Shown here one piece after another: positions 12,335-23,808 of a stretch of 60,000 nt of DNA (position 1 is the first letter of the stretch; each line of letters begins with the position of its first letter). Source of the DNA: Takakia lepidozioides. Lineage: Eukaryota > Streptophyta > Takakiopsida > Takakiales > Takakiaceae. Below the pieces are notes generated by a model. That model had not been told where the DNA came from. It saw nothing but the letters and a program-made list of their open reading frames with translations, and ran no database searches. The position numbers and the translations under genes were made by a program. Location: NCBI GenBank assembly GCA_030704615.1, contig CM060733.1, positions 9,984,001 to 10,044,000 on the forward strand. Reading direction: 5' to 3'.

Positions 12335-14415
12335 ACTCACACACGCACTCACACCAGTGAAATCAATGATAAGTAAGTGCTGTAATGGCTCACTACGACA
12401 AAAGTTGAGGAAGCACTTACAGTCAAGCTGTATGTACTCATTGCAGTGTGCTAATACATTGAATCCAGACCTCCTGAGATTAGCACTGCGACAGTGGGAA
12501 CACAGAGTTTCCCTTACTGCTTGGCTCTTTAACCTCACCACCCAGCACGGGGGGATTGATCGATGAGCCACTAGTTGTATATCCGCCAGATTGAAGAAGC
12601 AAATCACTTCAGAGTGGAGATCTGCTCCTTACTCAACTTCTGGTTTTTCCGTTTCCAATTGTGTTGTACGTGGTGGTTTCAACAGAAGTGCAGTGCTAGT
12701 GGTGAGGTCAAGTCACAGGGTGGGGGAACCTGGGTGTCCCTATCCTACTGTCAATCTCTCTCTGGAGGCCTGGATTCAAGTGTAGGTAGCAGCTAGCCAC
12801 GAGTATGAATTTGTTCTTCATGGATTTCATACTATCAGAAAACCCTATGGGCCAGCATTCTTCTGGGTTTCCTTCCTCTTTCTACTGTTTCTTCTTCTAT
12901 GTGACTTCCCCATGATGTTTTGAACCGGTGTCTTTGTTTCCATCTTTAGCTTGCCTTTGTTTCCATCTTTGAAAGCTATTCCTTGGGTGTGGCTATCTCA
13001 GTAAGTCCTTGAGTTCAGGGTTTGCTTGACTCTCACATTGAAAAATATCAAAAACCCTAGGACGAGCTACAGTGTCATCAGGGTATAGTATATGCAACAT
13101 TCAGTCAATGGTGAATGAGTACATCTTTGTCAGTCTTAAGACTAGGATTTGGGCCAGATGTAAGCAGTGAAGGAGACAAAGCATGCCAACATTAATGAGC
13201 ACTTTCACAGAAGTTTTCCTGAATACTGAAGGTTTAGCTGTGTCTGTCTGTGTGTGTGGGAATGTGTATGCAGTGATGTGCCCACTTTATTACTACCAGC
13301 AAAGCCATCCAATTAATCTGATATTATTGGGCCTATTCACGGTTGCTATAAGCATCACCGTGGGAATCTCGTGCTCTCTCACAGAGGGTATGTTGCTTTG
13401 TTTGATAATCAAAAAGCTGTTCCTAACAGGTCCTATTATATATGTGTATTTATCACTTTTCTTTGTATCTGAGCTGCACAAGCTGCTGGAACATGCTGCT
13501 TTGAAGTCAAGTCTGTGATGGACTAGGCCTCAAGGACGGAGTGACCCGTAGTTTATGACTGTTCCATAATGCTTGACAGCTTTTGGCATTAAATATCAGT
13601 TTTCAGCGCGCTGGATGGTTGCACTTTCAAAAAACTTTTTGCTTATTTATCTTCTTTGTTGTAGTAAATCTTTGCAATTGTGCTGACCATGGCTTTGTGT
13701 ATTGGATGGCAACAGGATGGATAGTGGTGGAAGCCCTACTCTTGACGGCTGTGGTTGTAGTGTCGCTTACTGCCTACACTTACTGGGCTGTGCAGAAGGG
13801 CCAAGATTTCCACTTCTTGGGCCCTATGCTGTTCACGAGCATTATTGTCCTCATCTTGTTTGGCCTTATCCAGGTCTGCTCCTCTATCTTTGCTTGAGCT
13901 ATATTTTCTTTGTTGTATCACCATTTTGAGTTGATGAGTTAACATACATCCCATGGTGTGTGTGCCTACACCGTAGGCAACTGGGGGTTGAAGTCCCCCC
14001 TTACCTTTGTTTAAGTTATTTAACTCAGCCACGGTTGATGCCATCTTTTTTCCCAAAGTTGCAGCTTTTTAGTCTCTGGTTGGATGACGGGTCAAGGAGA
14101 GCTGGACTGGCTCTCTGCTCGATTTCAACCTTGTTTTTCTTTGGATGCTTTGAGAATACGGGAGGAAAACTAACGTGGGGTCGTGGATCATGTGTTGGAC
14201 AGGCATTCTTTCCCATGGGTCCGCTCTCACAGACCATCTATGGTGGGTTCTCTGCACTCATATTTAGTGCCTACATTGTGTATGACACTGACAACCTCAT
14301 CAAGCGCTTTACATATGACCAATTCATATGGGCATCGGTGGCCCTTTATCTTGATGTCATCAACCTCTTCATCTCCTTGCTACAGATTCTCAGGGGTCTC
14401 CAATCTAGCAACTGA
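11954..14415 (+). CDS. LFG: LIFEGUARD/Bax-inhibitor-1-like (TMBIM) membrane protein
   Basis: Four exons, 11954-12209, 13274-13387, 13716-13873 and 14203-14415, join in phase to 741 nt (246 residues), close to the family's usual length. Conserved parts: LRWGFIRKVYGILSIQFLLT in exon 1, MCPLYYYQQSHPINLILLG in exon 2, LTAYTYWAVQKGQDFHFLGP in exon 3, and IVYDTDNLIKRFTYDQFIWA then ALYLDVINLFISLLQILR in exon 4. These are the hallmarks of plant LFG proteins, with about seven membrane spans in ER, Golgi or vacuolar membranes. The acidic pair in YDTDNL belongs to the pH/calcium sensor known in the family. Family members suppress cell death and leak calcium. All junctions are GT-AG and no defect is seen. 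Confidence 0.95.
12299..12334 (+). repeat. (TC)n microsatellite in LFG intron 1
   Basis: About 13 uninterrupted TC units, then a short TC/AC-rich tail. It sits about 90 nt after the exon 1 donor. Confidence 0.95.
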
Positions 14416-15837
14416 GGCCTGTGTGTGTGTGCATCTAGAGAAAGGGAGAGGGGGGGGCGGCAGCAATGGGAAGACCCCTTTCTCCTTGAAAATAATTGAA
14501 AGCGAAGAGAGAGGAGAGAAGAAAGGAGCCAGTGTTGTCCAATGGTCTAGTTTGTGATGAGGAGGGAGAGAAGAGGAAATGGAATTGTGTTCTTATGTTT
14601 GGGTTGCTATAGTGCCACAAACAACACACATTTAGATTGAGCATGGGAGAGGAAAGTGAGGTGGGGAAGAGGGAGGGAGAGTGTGGAGTAGTACTGGAAG
14701 AGTGACAGATCACTGAGCTGTGGAAGTTGAGAGCAGCATAGAAATGCTCTGTGATGACAGTCTACTTTCATGTAGCGCAGACAGTAGAAATTCAGGCATC
14801 ACATGTAGCAGGGTCATGGGTCTGTCAGGGAAGTTGTATTGGTGAAGACAAAGCCATCTGTTCAAAAGAAGTTGCAAATGCTGTCTAAATTTTCATCTTT
14901 GATGGGTTTGCCCAGCTGGATGCTGGTGATCATTTGTTTGCCTTGTTCTATCATTTTTTCCATGTCAGTTCAGAGTTTACTAGGGTCCCAGATAATCCAC
15001 TGTCCCCAGAAAATATGCGTTTCAATCTATGATATGTCCCAGCACTTGTGGTGCGAATTGCACTGTACCCGCGCAATCCTAGATCGGTGGTGGTATGTTT
15101 GGATGTTGTATGTTTGCACCTTGATAGTCACCTGCACATTATCACTGTTGTGTGTGACCTTTGAGTAGGTGTGCCATGAAAGATAACTGTATTAAATTAG
15201 TATCCATCTGCGCACTAAAGTGAGACATCCCTCTCTCTCAAGCTGAGCCGGGTCCATCACTTCAGACATGATTGTGTTATTATTGATGTATGCATTCTTA
15301 TGACGGTATCATAAATGATGGTATGCCAAAGCAATCGTAAATGATGGTATCATTCCCAAGGGCTACTGCCTTCCAGTGGAGGGTGGACGCCTTGCATTTG
15401 ATTAAAGCATGCCTACATCGATCTTTGGAGAATGGTGAAATGCGGTCAAAATGTTGAATTGGGACCCGCAATTTCTTCCCCATAAACATTCATGACCCAT
15501 CAAGGATTGAAAACGACAGGTCACAGAATTGATGGCAAGAATGAGCTTTGCTGTAGTATATTTTAGTTTTGATAAGTACAGTAGTAATGAGGGTGAGGAG
15601 TGGTGCAATGCGCCGCCATTCACCACCCATCACACCAATCACTTCACAAACAGGATGCTTTGCGGATCTTATATCGTCCACTTGTTCTCTCGTTCCCATT
15701 ACTGACCCCATTACTATCTTCGCGCTTTACTACTGACTGGAGACTCTACCCACACCGCACGAAGACGACGAAGGCATTTCGGTAACCATTTCTCGTTATC
15801 ACGGAGATTGCAAGTTTGCAGAGTGAAGGGGTTTTGA
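14416..15837. other. LFG 3' UTR and intergenic DNA
   Basis: A purine-rich block (14440-14700) follows the LFG stop and is probably 3' UTR. The remainder shows no supported gene; a 109-codon frame at 14839-15168 lacks motifs. A good donor-like site (CATTTCG then GTAACC, near 15780) could end a 5' UTR exon for the small frame at 15838. Confidence 0.4.
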
Positions 15838-16149
15838 ATGGGTACTGTACAGGTGGAAGTGCAAGCTCTGGCGAGGCCATGGTTGCAGCTGTAGACAAAA
15901 AGACTAGAGAAGCTGGTAGAGGACGTAGCAGATTACGTGCGCGTTTCCCAAGAGACCCCGCAACATCTGGAGGTCGAGAAAGGGTTCTTGAACAAGACGG
16001 CTAACATTCTGGCACTCTCAACACAGCCTCAGTGGTACATGTAGAGAAACTTCATCCTGCGGTTGGTACATAAGAGAGCTAAGCTGTTAGACAACTTAAC
16101 AGACTACATGCGCTTTTTGGAGGAGACTTCATCCTGCACTTGTATGTAA
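15838..16149 (+). pseudogene. Small reading frame of 103 codons broken by two in-frame TAG
   Basis: One frame runs from the ATG at 15838 to the TAA at 16147 with TAG at 15892 and 16042. Its composition looks coding: LVEDVADYVRVSQETPQHLE, VEKGFLNKTANILALSTQPQ and LLDNLTDYMRFLEETSSCT read like an amphipathic helical protein. I do not recognise the family. Both stops could derive from CAG. It may be a decayed copy of a small gene or a real gene with different splicing. A likely 5' intron (donor 15781, acceptor near 15820) precedes it. Confidence 0.35.
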
Positions 16150-16172
16150 GAGAGCTAAGCTGTTAGACAATT
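16048..16172 (+). repeat. Tandem partial duplication, ~79-bp period
   Basis: ACTTCATCCTGC then TAAGAGAGCTAAGCTGTTAG occurs at 16048-16098 and again at about 16127-16172. The second copy lies at and beyond the stop of the small frame and has diverged, suggesting a local duplication of its 3' part. Confidence 0.75.
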
Positions 16173-16499
16173 AAGTAACAGACCACATGCTCTTCTTGGT
16201 ATACAAGGAGCTTTTAGGACTTCCCCTCTATTGGGAAGAGGGTATGTTCCAATTTTTCCCTCCTTAGAGGCCCCTGACAAATGGAAAATAAAAAACCCTT
16301 ACAAAAATCCCTTTGGCACGTTTATCAGAGGGAAACTTGGAGGGAAAGTGCAACATTCCAACCATTAATCCCTTGCTATGAAAAGCTGGAGGGAAAGTTG
16401 AAGGGGGAAACTGTAAGAGGAAAAGATGAGTAGGGGGAAAATGTCCCAATCCCCCTCTGTTGTGCTTATCAGGGATTTGTTTTGTTTTTTTTTGGTTAA

Positions 16500-17739
16500 C
16501 CCTTAAGTGTCAAAACTCATTTTCACCCTCTCGTGGAAAAACATGAACCTGGCCCACAATTTCTTTTTATCTAGAGAATCTTTGTGTCCCTGTAAAACTG
16601 ACCGTTGGAATTACTTCCCACCTACCCCACCTCCTACCACAAAAAGTTTCACCAAAATCCAACGGCCAGATCTGAAGATTATAAAGTGTGGAGTGGGGAC
16701 AAAAAAAAATCTCCACTAAGAACTAGGTGCCAAAAAAAGCAGTTTTTTGCTCGTATTTGGGCATTTTTAATTTTTTCTGTTTGAGAGTCTCAAGAATGTT
16801 GTTCCATACCTGATAACACACATTCCCATAAAATTTCAGTTTTTTCTGAAATGTTCTCAAGTGGGCTCCTTTGTAGTGACAAATTGGGGGTCAAAATATG
16901 CCATTTTCTTTGGGCAGGCCAAAATCTCTCTTCCTAAAATTATACAAAAAAATTCAGCTGGTCAATCTCTAATCCCTCCGGTTGAAATGACATGGGATTC
17001 CATATGAAGTCCCCGAAAAACTTTGAGGCCAATCAGCCAATGCCACCGTATCCTTAGGTTCCCTGCCCAAGACTTCAAATGGCACACCTATGTTATAGCC
17101 TGCAGGCCTAGGATATTTGGAGCCGTAGCCCAGAAGGGCGCGGGGTTGGGGAGCTCCTCTGGCTACCCGGCCCTGCTTTCATGCCCTGCTTTCATGGGGG
17201 GCCACTCCACCCGCAACCCTATCAAACCCCCAGCCTGGGTTAGGCCCACCCGAGATTTTCTCGAGCCGCGAGCTCTGCCGCCATCGCGGCTGCGCTCCCT
17301 CCAGTCCGCCCTGCAATGAGCCCATCGTGTTGGCTGGAGCTGCCATCTCCATCGATCTCATGTTAGGGTGCAGGCCTGGGTATACCCAGACCTGCGCAGG
17401 CCGCCATACCCACCGGGCAATCAATGGGTTGGGGGAAGCGTGCCGCCCATGCCTTTATGGGGTATCATTCATTCACCCTAACCTGACCGCAGTTGCCATG
17501 CCAGCAACTTGGGCAGGTTAGGGGTGCCAAAATGGCCTCAAAAGCTGAGTTGGCCCCCTTCCAATTGATCGAGATCCCTATCCCTTCAGGCATTGACCAA
17601 TTGGCCAATGCCATATGAAGGGGACCCGATTATCTGTCGATTGAGCCAAAAAAAAGGCCAATCAGCCTTAACGACAGGAAATTATGGCTGGTTAAAGAAA
17701 CCTAACCAAACCAAAACGGGTCGGTTTGACACTTAAGGG
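16500..17739. mobile_element. Non-autonomous piggyBac-like element with TTAA target duplication
   Basis: The left end begins CCCTTAAGTGTCAAA and the right end closes TTTGACACTTAAGGG, a perfect 15-bp terminal inverted repeat. It is flanked directly on both sides by TTAA (16496-16499 and 17740-17743). TTAA duplication and CCC-starting termini are the signature of the piggyBac superfamily. The 1240-bp interior has only short open frames and no DDD transposase, so it is a deletion derivative or MITE needing a helper. The call rests on termini and target duplication alone. Confidence 0.7.
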
Positions 17740-17889
17740 TTAACAGGGGGATCGCAGCCCTGGTTAACTTTACTATAAGACGTCCATGGAAGTTCCCCAC
17801 GTGTTTCGCCCCTTCATGGAGGTTATTTTTTCCTCCCTGTTCTAAAAATTCCCATAAATAAATTTCCAGGGCCCATATCCCCTGTTCTG

Positions 17890-17925
<36 letters not shown>

Positions 17926-18847
17926 CCAACCAGGGCCACTGCCCCCTTTTACTGCAAAATATATATATTTTTTGGTGGGACAAGCCTTTATAAATAAAAT
18001 TTATTTTATAAATAAAACCATGAAAATTATTTTAGTATACAGAAATAAATAATTTAAAATATATATATATTTTTTTTGTTTTTTGTTTTTTAAACAGGGG
18101 TCTGGCCCTGGAAACCTTATTGGAATTATTTGAAGGGAAAAAAATTAAAACCCTTAGAGTGCCACAAGGCTGATCGCACGGAGACCGTATTTTTATTTAT
18201 TTATTTATTTATTTTAAATTTTAACAGGGGACCTGACCCTGGTTGGTAACTTTATTGCTGAATTATTGAAGGGAAAAAAATTAAAACCCTTGAGGCTGCC
18301 ATAAGGCATATCGCATGAGAGCCATGCATGATAACTGAAGTTCGTCACTGAGGATTCTTCCCTGATATTCCGTAAGAAGAAGTAGTGCTCTACCGGCGTG
18401 TTGCCTATTAAATTGGCTTTACAAGCCCTAGGGAGGGTGTATGAACCCCTGGAAAAAACTATGTGATAGAAGACATAGACTGAGTCGAACTGCCGACTAA
18501 AGGACTACTAGATAGAGCCAATAAATGTTCTAGTCCAAGTCCAAGCAATGGAACAGCGCATACTGCTCCTGCATGCCAAGAAGAAAAAGCCTAAAAAAGA
18601 GCCTTGCATATGTGCCTGACTAGGGTTAAAATAAGGAGAAAAAGAGATAGATGGGGAAAAGAGAGGGTAGGGTAGGCGCGAAAACGGAACGCTGTGGAGA
18701 TTGTGAAGTGGAACGGGGCGGCCGGTGGAGCTGATCAGGGGAGGAGGAGAGGGTCAGCCGAGCCAGAATGAAACGAAAAGCTATCGATGGAAGTGGAGTT
18801 GTATTGCAGAAGACGAACGGACATGTTTCCAGTTGATATCGGATCTT
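17740..18847. other. AT-rich stretch with simple and tandem repeats
   Basis: Holds an (AT)n run at about 17893-17922, a (TTTA)n run near 18190-18215 and two diverged copies of a ~130-bp unit at 18090-18195 and 18222-18325, each with ACAGGGG near its start and GAAGGGAAAAAAATTAAAAC inside. A third partial AACAGGGG...CCCTGG motif abuts the right TTAA of the piggyBac-like element. From 18330 to 18847 I see no feature except probable 3' sequence of the LINE. Confidence 0.6.
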
Positions 18848-20646
18848 TCAAATTATGGGGAGGCCGAAGAGGAGACCTTTGTGTCCCTCCCAACAGTAGG
18901 GGAGTTTGTCTGCCCATACACAGGAGAGGTCATCAGAGCAGCGACAAAGGATTCCCTCCTTGCCCCAATTGGCGCAGAAGGCAGAGATGAGGGTAGGCAG
19001 ACGCTGAGGTTTCTTGGCAGCTTCTGCACACAGTGAGGCCCACGCTTTTTTAGCAGCAATCAACAGATCAAAGAAAACCAGAGATAAGATTGCTGACACA
19101 GAGGTGTTATCATTGTTGATTGCCCAGGCACATCGACTTTTCCAAATGTTCCAGAGTACCGAGCTTCTGAGAGACTCAAAGACAGGGCAGTCGGTGGCTT
19201 TGGATTTTTGGCTTTTGCAATAGTTAAGTAAGATTGCCATGGATCCAAAGTGCAATGCATCCCAAGAGCTATAGAAGCTTTGCACCATCGGCCAGATGGA
19301 TGTTGGTGCCAGACAGTAGAGAAGGCAGTGTTCCAGTGTTTCTATTATCTGATTTGTTCAGCAGTGACATAGGAGCGCATCTTTGTAGTTCAGAAACTGG
19401 CCCACCTTGAGAACCCTGTTTGCTACTTGCCATAAGAATGCACTGATTTTGGCTAGCTTTGTCTTATCCCAGATGGTTGCCCATATGCCCTTCCAGTTCT
19501 CCTGATTGAAGTTTTCATGAGCCCATCTGCCTTCCCATTTTGAGATAGGAGGGCTAGCTCCGAGCATCGCTCTGTAGCCCATCTTGGCAGTGTATGAGAA
19601 CAGGGGGTGGAGCTCTTCCTGGAAAGCCCATTTCCATTCTGATGGGTCAAGTTGCAATGTAGAAATGCCAGAATTCCCAAATAAGACAAAAGGTCCTTTG
19701 CTAAGCCAAGTAAGGGTGTTATCCCTCTGGGAGCAGTAGGATTGAATACTTTGTCCTGGGAGGTCCAATGGCAAATACGAACCAGGGTGGTATTGAAGGT
19801 AGGGACTGTGACTAGGTCCTGATTGGAGAGACAGAGACATCTTGAAAGGTCATTCGCTGTGAAGCAGAAACCCTTGAACCAATGCTGAGAAACCACGGAG
19901 ACGTAGAAGACCTGCAGAGAGGGAGGATTGTGCATAACCCATTGACCAGGATGAAAATCACCTTGCCCTGCTCTGAGAATCAGTTTCCAGGTGTCTGGGA
20001 TGGAGAGGATGATTTGAGCAATCCCGGATCTAAGGCGGGTGGTCCCTAGAGCTTGCTGTAGCGATTGGGGGGAGCTGACCCATAGATTGTTGACTGTCGA
20101 GATACCCCTAGATTCCCAAGCTACCCATTTCTTTGCTGCTTCTCTTTCCAGAAGAGAGAGGTTCGGTTCATTAAGGAACAAGTGTTGTCTTAGAGTTTCC
20201 TGGAACATGGATGGGTCCTGTTTCCTCAAGAATGGCCTGAGGGAATTCCAGGAGTTCCAGATTGAAGACCAAAGAGGGGAACCTGGAGATTTGTGGTTGA
20301 AGCCTTGCAGCAGCCAGCGATTAGATGCAGGCCAGAGGACTCGTTGCAAGGGTGAGGAGGAGGAAATGGCGGATGAGACCATGAGCTTCCACCAGCCGCC
20401 CTCCGGCTCTATGAATCTGGGAATCCATTTTCCCAAAAGAGCCTTGATTTGCAATTCTGGATCCAAAACACCTAGGCCTCTTATATTCTTTGGAAGACAT
20501 ATTTGGGCCCAGGAAACTTGGGGTCTTTTATTCTGGGTGGAAGACTCCGCCCCCCAGATGAAGTTCCTGATTAATCTTTTGATTTCTTTGATGAGTTTCG
20601 ACCCAGGTCTCCAAGTTGAAGCAAAGTACCAGATCCCTGCCAGCAA
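18848..20646 (-). pseudogene. LINE ORF2 part 3: thumb and zf-RVT C-terminus
   Basis: Frames 20646-19453, 19840-19358 and 19288-18848 together read as the L1 C-terminus. IKRLIRNFIWG and VSWAQICLPKNIRGLGVLD form the usual post-RT block. IWDKTKLAKISAFLWQVANR followed by C-x-C and ETLEHCLLYC is the zf-RVT knuckle. A frameshift near 19700 and a stop after LLCHC interrupt it. The last frame has ATDCPVFESLRSSVLWNIWK, typical of the end of plant L1 ORF2. Confidence 0.75.
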
Positions 20647-20835
20647 GATTTGGTTGGCAACTAATGCCCTACCAGTGATGGATAAGTGACAGGACCCCCA
20701 GTAGGCCAGGTTGCGTTTGAGCTTCAGAATTGTGGGGCCTATTCGCTGCTCTTCAGACAGGTTGATACCAAAAGTGTGCCCCAGTAATGTGGTGGGCTCA
20801 CCTTCTTTAAGCCATTGAAGCCCTAGATGTTGCCC

Positions 20836-22053
20836 CTAGGAAGGGTTGGCCCCTATGGCAGATTTAGAGATGTCACCAAGAAGCATGGCTTTGGTTTTGG
20901 ACCAGTTAACTCTAAATCCAGAGACACTGCAGAAGTGAGAGAGTGTACTTTCTGCCGCCGATAGGGAAGGATCGTCAGCTTGAAGCAGCAGAAATGTATC
21001 ATCTACAAACATGGAATCCTTAACATGTTTGTGGTGGTTATTTTTTGGGTTCTGCAGGTTGAGGCCTCTCACTTGAGTGTTATTGTCCAGCATGTGACCA
21101 AGGGTATCAGCTACAAAAAGGAAGAGAAAGGGCGCTAGAGGGCACCCCTGTCTGACTGAGCGTTGTAGCATGAAGGGCTTGGACAGATGCCCGTTGATCA
21201 TAACTCTGCTAGTTGCTCCCTGAAGGAGAATCTGAACCCACTGGCGAAAGCCAAGTGGAATGCCTGATTTCTTTAAGACCGCCATGAGAAAAGACCAATC
21301 TACCTTGTCGAAGGCCTTTTCAAAATCCAGGAGCCAGAGGGCTAGTGCCTGGCCAGAATTGCTTGCATAGTGGTTAGCCTCCTGAGCCATGAGGACGTTG
21401 TCTAGGATGTATCTTCCTTTCACATAGCCTGCATGACCAGACCTGATCATTGAAGGGAGAAGGGGCTGAATGCGGAGCGCTAGGGCCTTGGCAATGATCT
21501 TGTAGGCGACATTGAGCAAGGTGATGGGCATGTAGTTGGAAAGGTTAGCTCTGTCACCTTTCTTGAAGAGCAAAGCTATGACCCCCTGAGTCATGGAGTC
21601 AGGCATAAAGCCTTGGGCCTTAATGGCATTGGCCATTTCGCAGAAGTCCTTGGAGATGGTCGACCAGAGAGATTTGAAGAACTCTACTGGCATACCGTCG
21701 ATCCCAGGGGCTTTGTTGTTGTTCAGGGCTTTAAGGGCATCCTCTAATTCTTCAGGGGTAAGACTTGCCTCTAGAACGATCGCTTCCTCTGCCTTCAGAG
21801 TAGGGATGGTTTGAAGGCAAGCAGCAAGCATGTCTGGGTAGTCATGGTCCTTCAAGTCTGCCTAAAACAGAGAGGAGAAGTGATTGAAAGCAGACGCGCA
21901 CATTTGCATGGGGTTGGAAGAAGTGTTACCAGGGAGATCCGTGTAGAGCTGGGAGATTGACTGAGAGGATCTACGGAGCTTCACTTCTTGGAAGAAGTAT
22001 TTGTTCATTTTTTCACCCTTCGTTGACCAGTTGACCCCTGCCTGCATTTTCAT
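20836..22053 (-). pseudogene. LINE ORF2 part 2: reverse transcriptase
   Basis: Two frames in the same phase separated by a TAG near 21858. RT landmarks are NNKAPGIDGMPVEFFKSLW, VIALLFKKGDRANLSNYMPI, LALWLLDFEKAFDKVDW, VRQGCPLAPFLFLFVADTLG and FVDDTFLL. The active-site box is FVDD rather than the usual FADD or YADD. A further in-frame TAG follows GANPS at 20836, and the frame then continues into the thumb region. RT copies element RNA at the nicked target; this copy cannot make a full protein. Confidence 0.85.
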
Positions 22054-22301
22054 TTTGTTTTCTTGCTCTATGTGGTAGCGGAATGTGCCATAAGCTCCCT
22101 GTCAAAGACGAAGCAAGTGCTGGAAGTGTAGAGAGGGGAATTGCAATGGATGGCTATCAGCAAGCGAGAGTGGACAACAAACCTGGAGGACCAACATTGA
22201 ACAGTTGCCCTGGGTGCCAAGCTTTCAAGTTCCCAGTTGAATGGTTGGACACTGGAGCATGTGTCGAGGAGCCCATAGGTAGTGTTTTTCACTCACAAGT
22301 G

Positions 22302-22640
22302 ATGGACCCGACCCTTTGGAACAAGTTTCCAGATAGCCTGATGGAACTTGTGTTTACAAAGTTGCCAATAGCACCTAGTGGTGCACTAGTGGTGGACTAG
22401 TGATAGACTAGTGTTTAGTGCACATGTGTTGGGTGGTTTTGGACAACGATGTAATTGTGTAGCGATATGTATGCGCACGACAGGCTCACCAGGATCATTG
22501 TCTTTTGGGCCGTTCCGCTTTCGCTTTGTCTTCCCGACCCCATGGTGAGGCCAATCTCAATTCGCTCTCTCAGAAAACAATGGGAGTCTCTAATTTCTCG
22601 CCCCGCTTTTAACAAGTGTTACAGAGCTCATTTCAGATGA
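22302..22640 (+). pseudogene. F-box domain fragment inside the LINE
   Basis: MDPTLWNKFPDSLMELVFTK at 22302-22361 is the first half of an F-box. PISIRSLRKQWESLISRPAF and NKCYRAHF at 22551-22634 are the second half. About 180 bp without matching coding sense separates them, rich in CTAGTGGTGCACTAG-type repeats. No good GT-AG pair joins the halves, so an insertion is likelier than an intron. The rest of an F-box protein does not follow. It lies on the strand opposite to the LINE and fills the gap between its endonuclease and RT regions. Confidence 0.65.
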
Positions 22641-22783
22641 TTGGACTCCTCAATGAAGTAATGGGTGAAGAGCTAGTTGCACACGATCCTGAGGGCATAT
22701 CGGGTAGCAGGGGAAAAGGAAATAAAGGAGTAGAATCTATCAAGCCTTGCCATGCAAAGATCACTAATATCTCTATTGTTGGT

Positions 22784-23405
22784 CTAGGTGAAGAAGGGGT
22801 TAGCCCCCAACGGGTAGCTGGGGGGTCCTTCCAATTCTGCCAAGCTGTGAGATTGGATTAGAGACTGCCAGGAGAGGTCTTCTTCAGGGCTTAGGTGAGT
22901 TGCAGTATTCCCCATTCTGTCGGATTCCTTTTCTACCATGTTGAAATCACCCGCCACAATCCATCTGCATATGTCACTGTGATACGCCATCTGGAGGTTT
23001 ATCTTGGCCCAGAGATCCGCTCTGAGAAGAGAATCGTTTGGCGCATAAATGTTGGAAAAACCTATAGGCTCAGTGTCATTAGGGAACCTTAGGGAGCAGA
23101 ATTGTGCTCTCCCTGTCTCCCAGATCTCGTCTTTGATGAGAAATTGGTGGATGGAAGGGGACAGAAGAATCGCGGTCCCTCCTCTAGTTCCTTCAATAGA
23201 GGGCTTCCAGAGAGCCGAAGCTTTAGGCCAAAGCTGATTGGTGAGCTTTAGAATTTTCCTGTCACAGAGTTTGTGTTCTTGGAGAAAGACAATAGCCTGA
23301 GTAGTGATGAGAGGTGCCAGCCAGGCTGAGAGCCTGACTTTTTTGAGGGCCATCTGGTCAGAACCCAGGCCCCTGATGTTCTAGGAAGACATGCTAACCT
23401 GCATC
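22784..23405 (-). pseudogene. LINE ORF2 part 1: apurinic-type endonuclease
   Basis: Starts MSS, TAG, NIRGLGS, where L1 elements normally read W at the stop; this is a nonsense change at the fourth codon. Then come VFLQEHKL (catalytic E), GTRGGTAILLS, NIYAPND and WIVAGDFNMVEKESDR (D and N). The frame ends abruptly after PSYPLGANPFFT, where a conserved W normally follows, and gives way to unrelated sequence. The final SDH-type motif is missing. The domain nicks target DNA in living elements; this copy is dead. Confidence 0.8.
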
Positions 23406-23808
23406 GCGGGATGGAGACACGCTGAGGGGATGAGACTCAATTGATGGCCTAGGTGAAGCGAAGAATCGAAATTTAGTACGTTTGTCTGTTGGCTTTGGGG
23501 AGGGACACCAGTGGAGCCCTGGGGGTTCCACACGGATGGGGTCCTTGAGGTGGACGAATATGACTTGGGTGCTTGGCGGACAGGGTAGAGGGTTGCATGC
23601 GTCGTCAAGAGAGATAAATCTGTTGGAATCTTGAAGGGATGTTTTAATGGATACTATGGTGGGCTGGGGGTTGATAGGCAAATTTAGAAGTTTGGAGAGG
23701 TGATAAGGAGGCAATGGGTAAGCGGATGAGGGCAGCAATTTCCACTTGTTGCCTCCAGGGGTAGAGGGGAGTGATTCAGGCGAGAGACATATGATACTGC
23801 ATACCTTG

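Noticed and set aside
12050-12607. Minus-strand open frame of 185 codons
   Set aside because: Antisense to LFG exon 1 and its TC-rich intron; the frame is partly simple repeat (ERERER).
20039-20689. Plus-strand open frame of 216 codons
   Set aside because: Antisense shadow of the LINE ORF2 C-terminus; no motif of its own.
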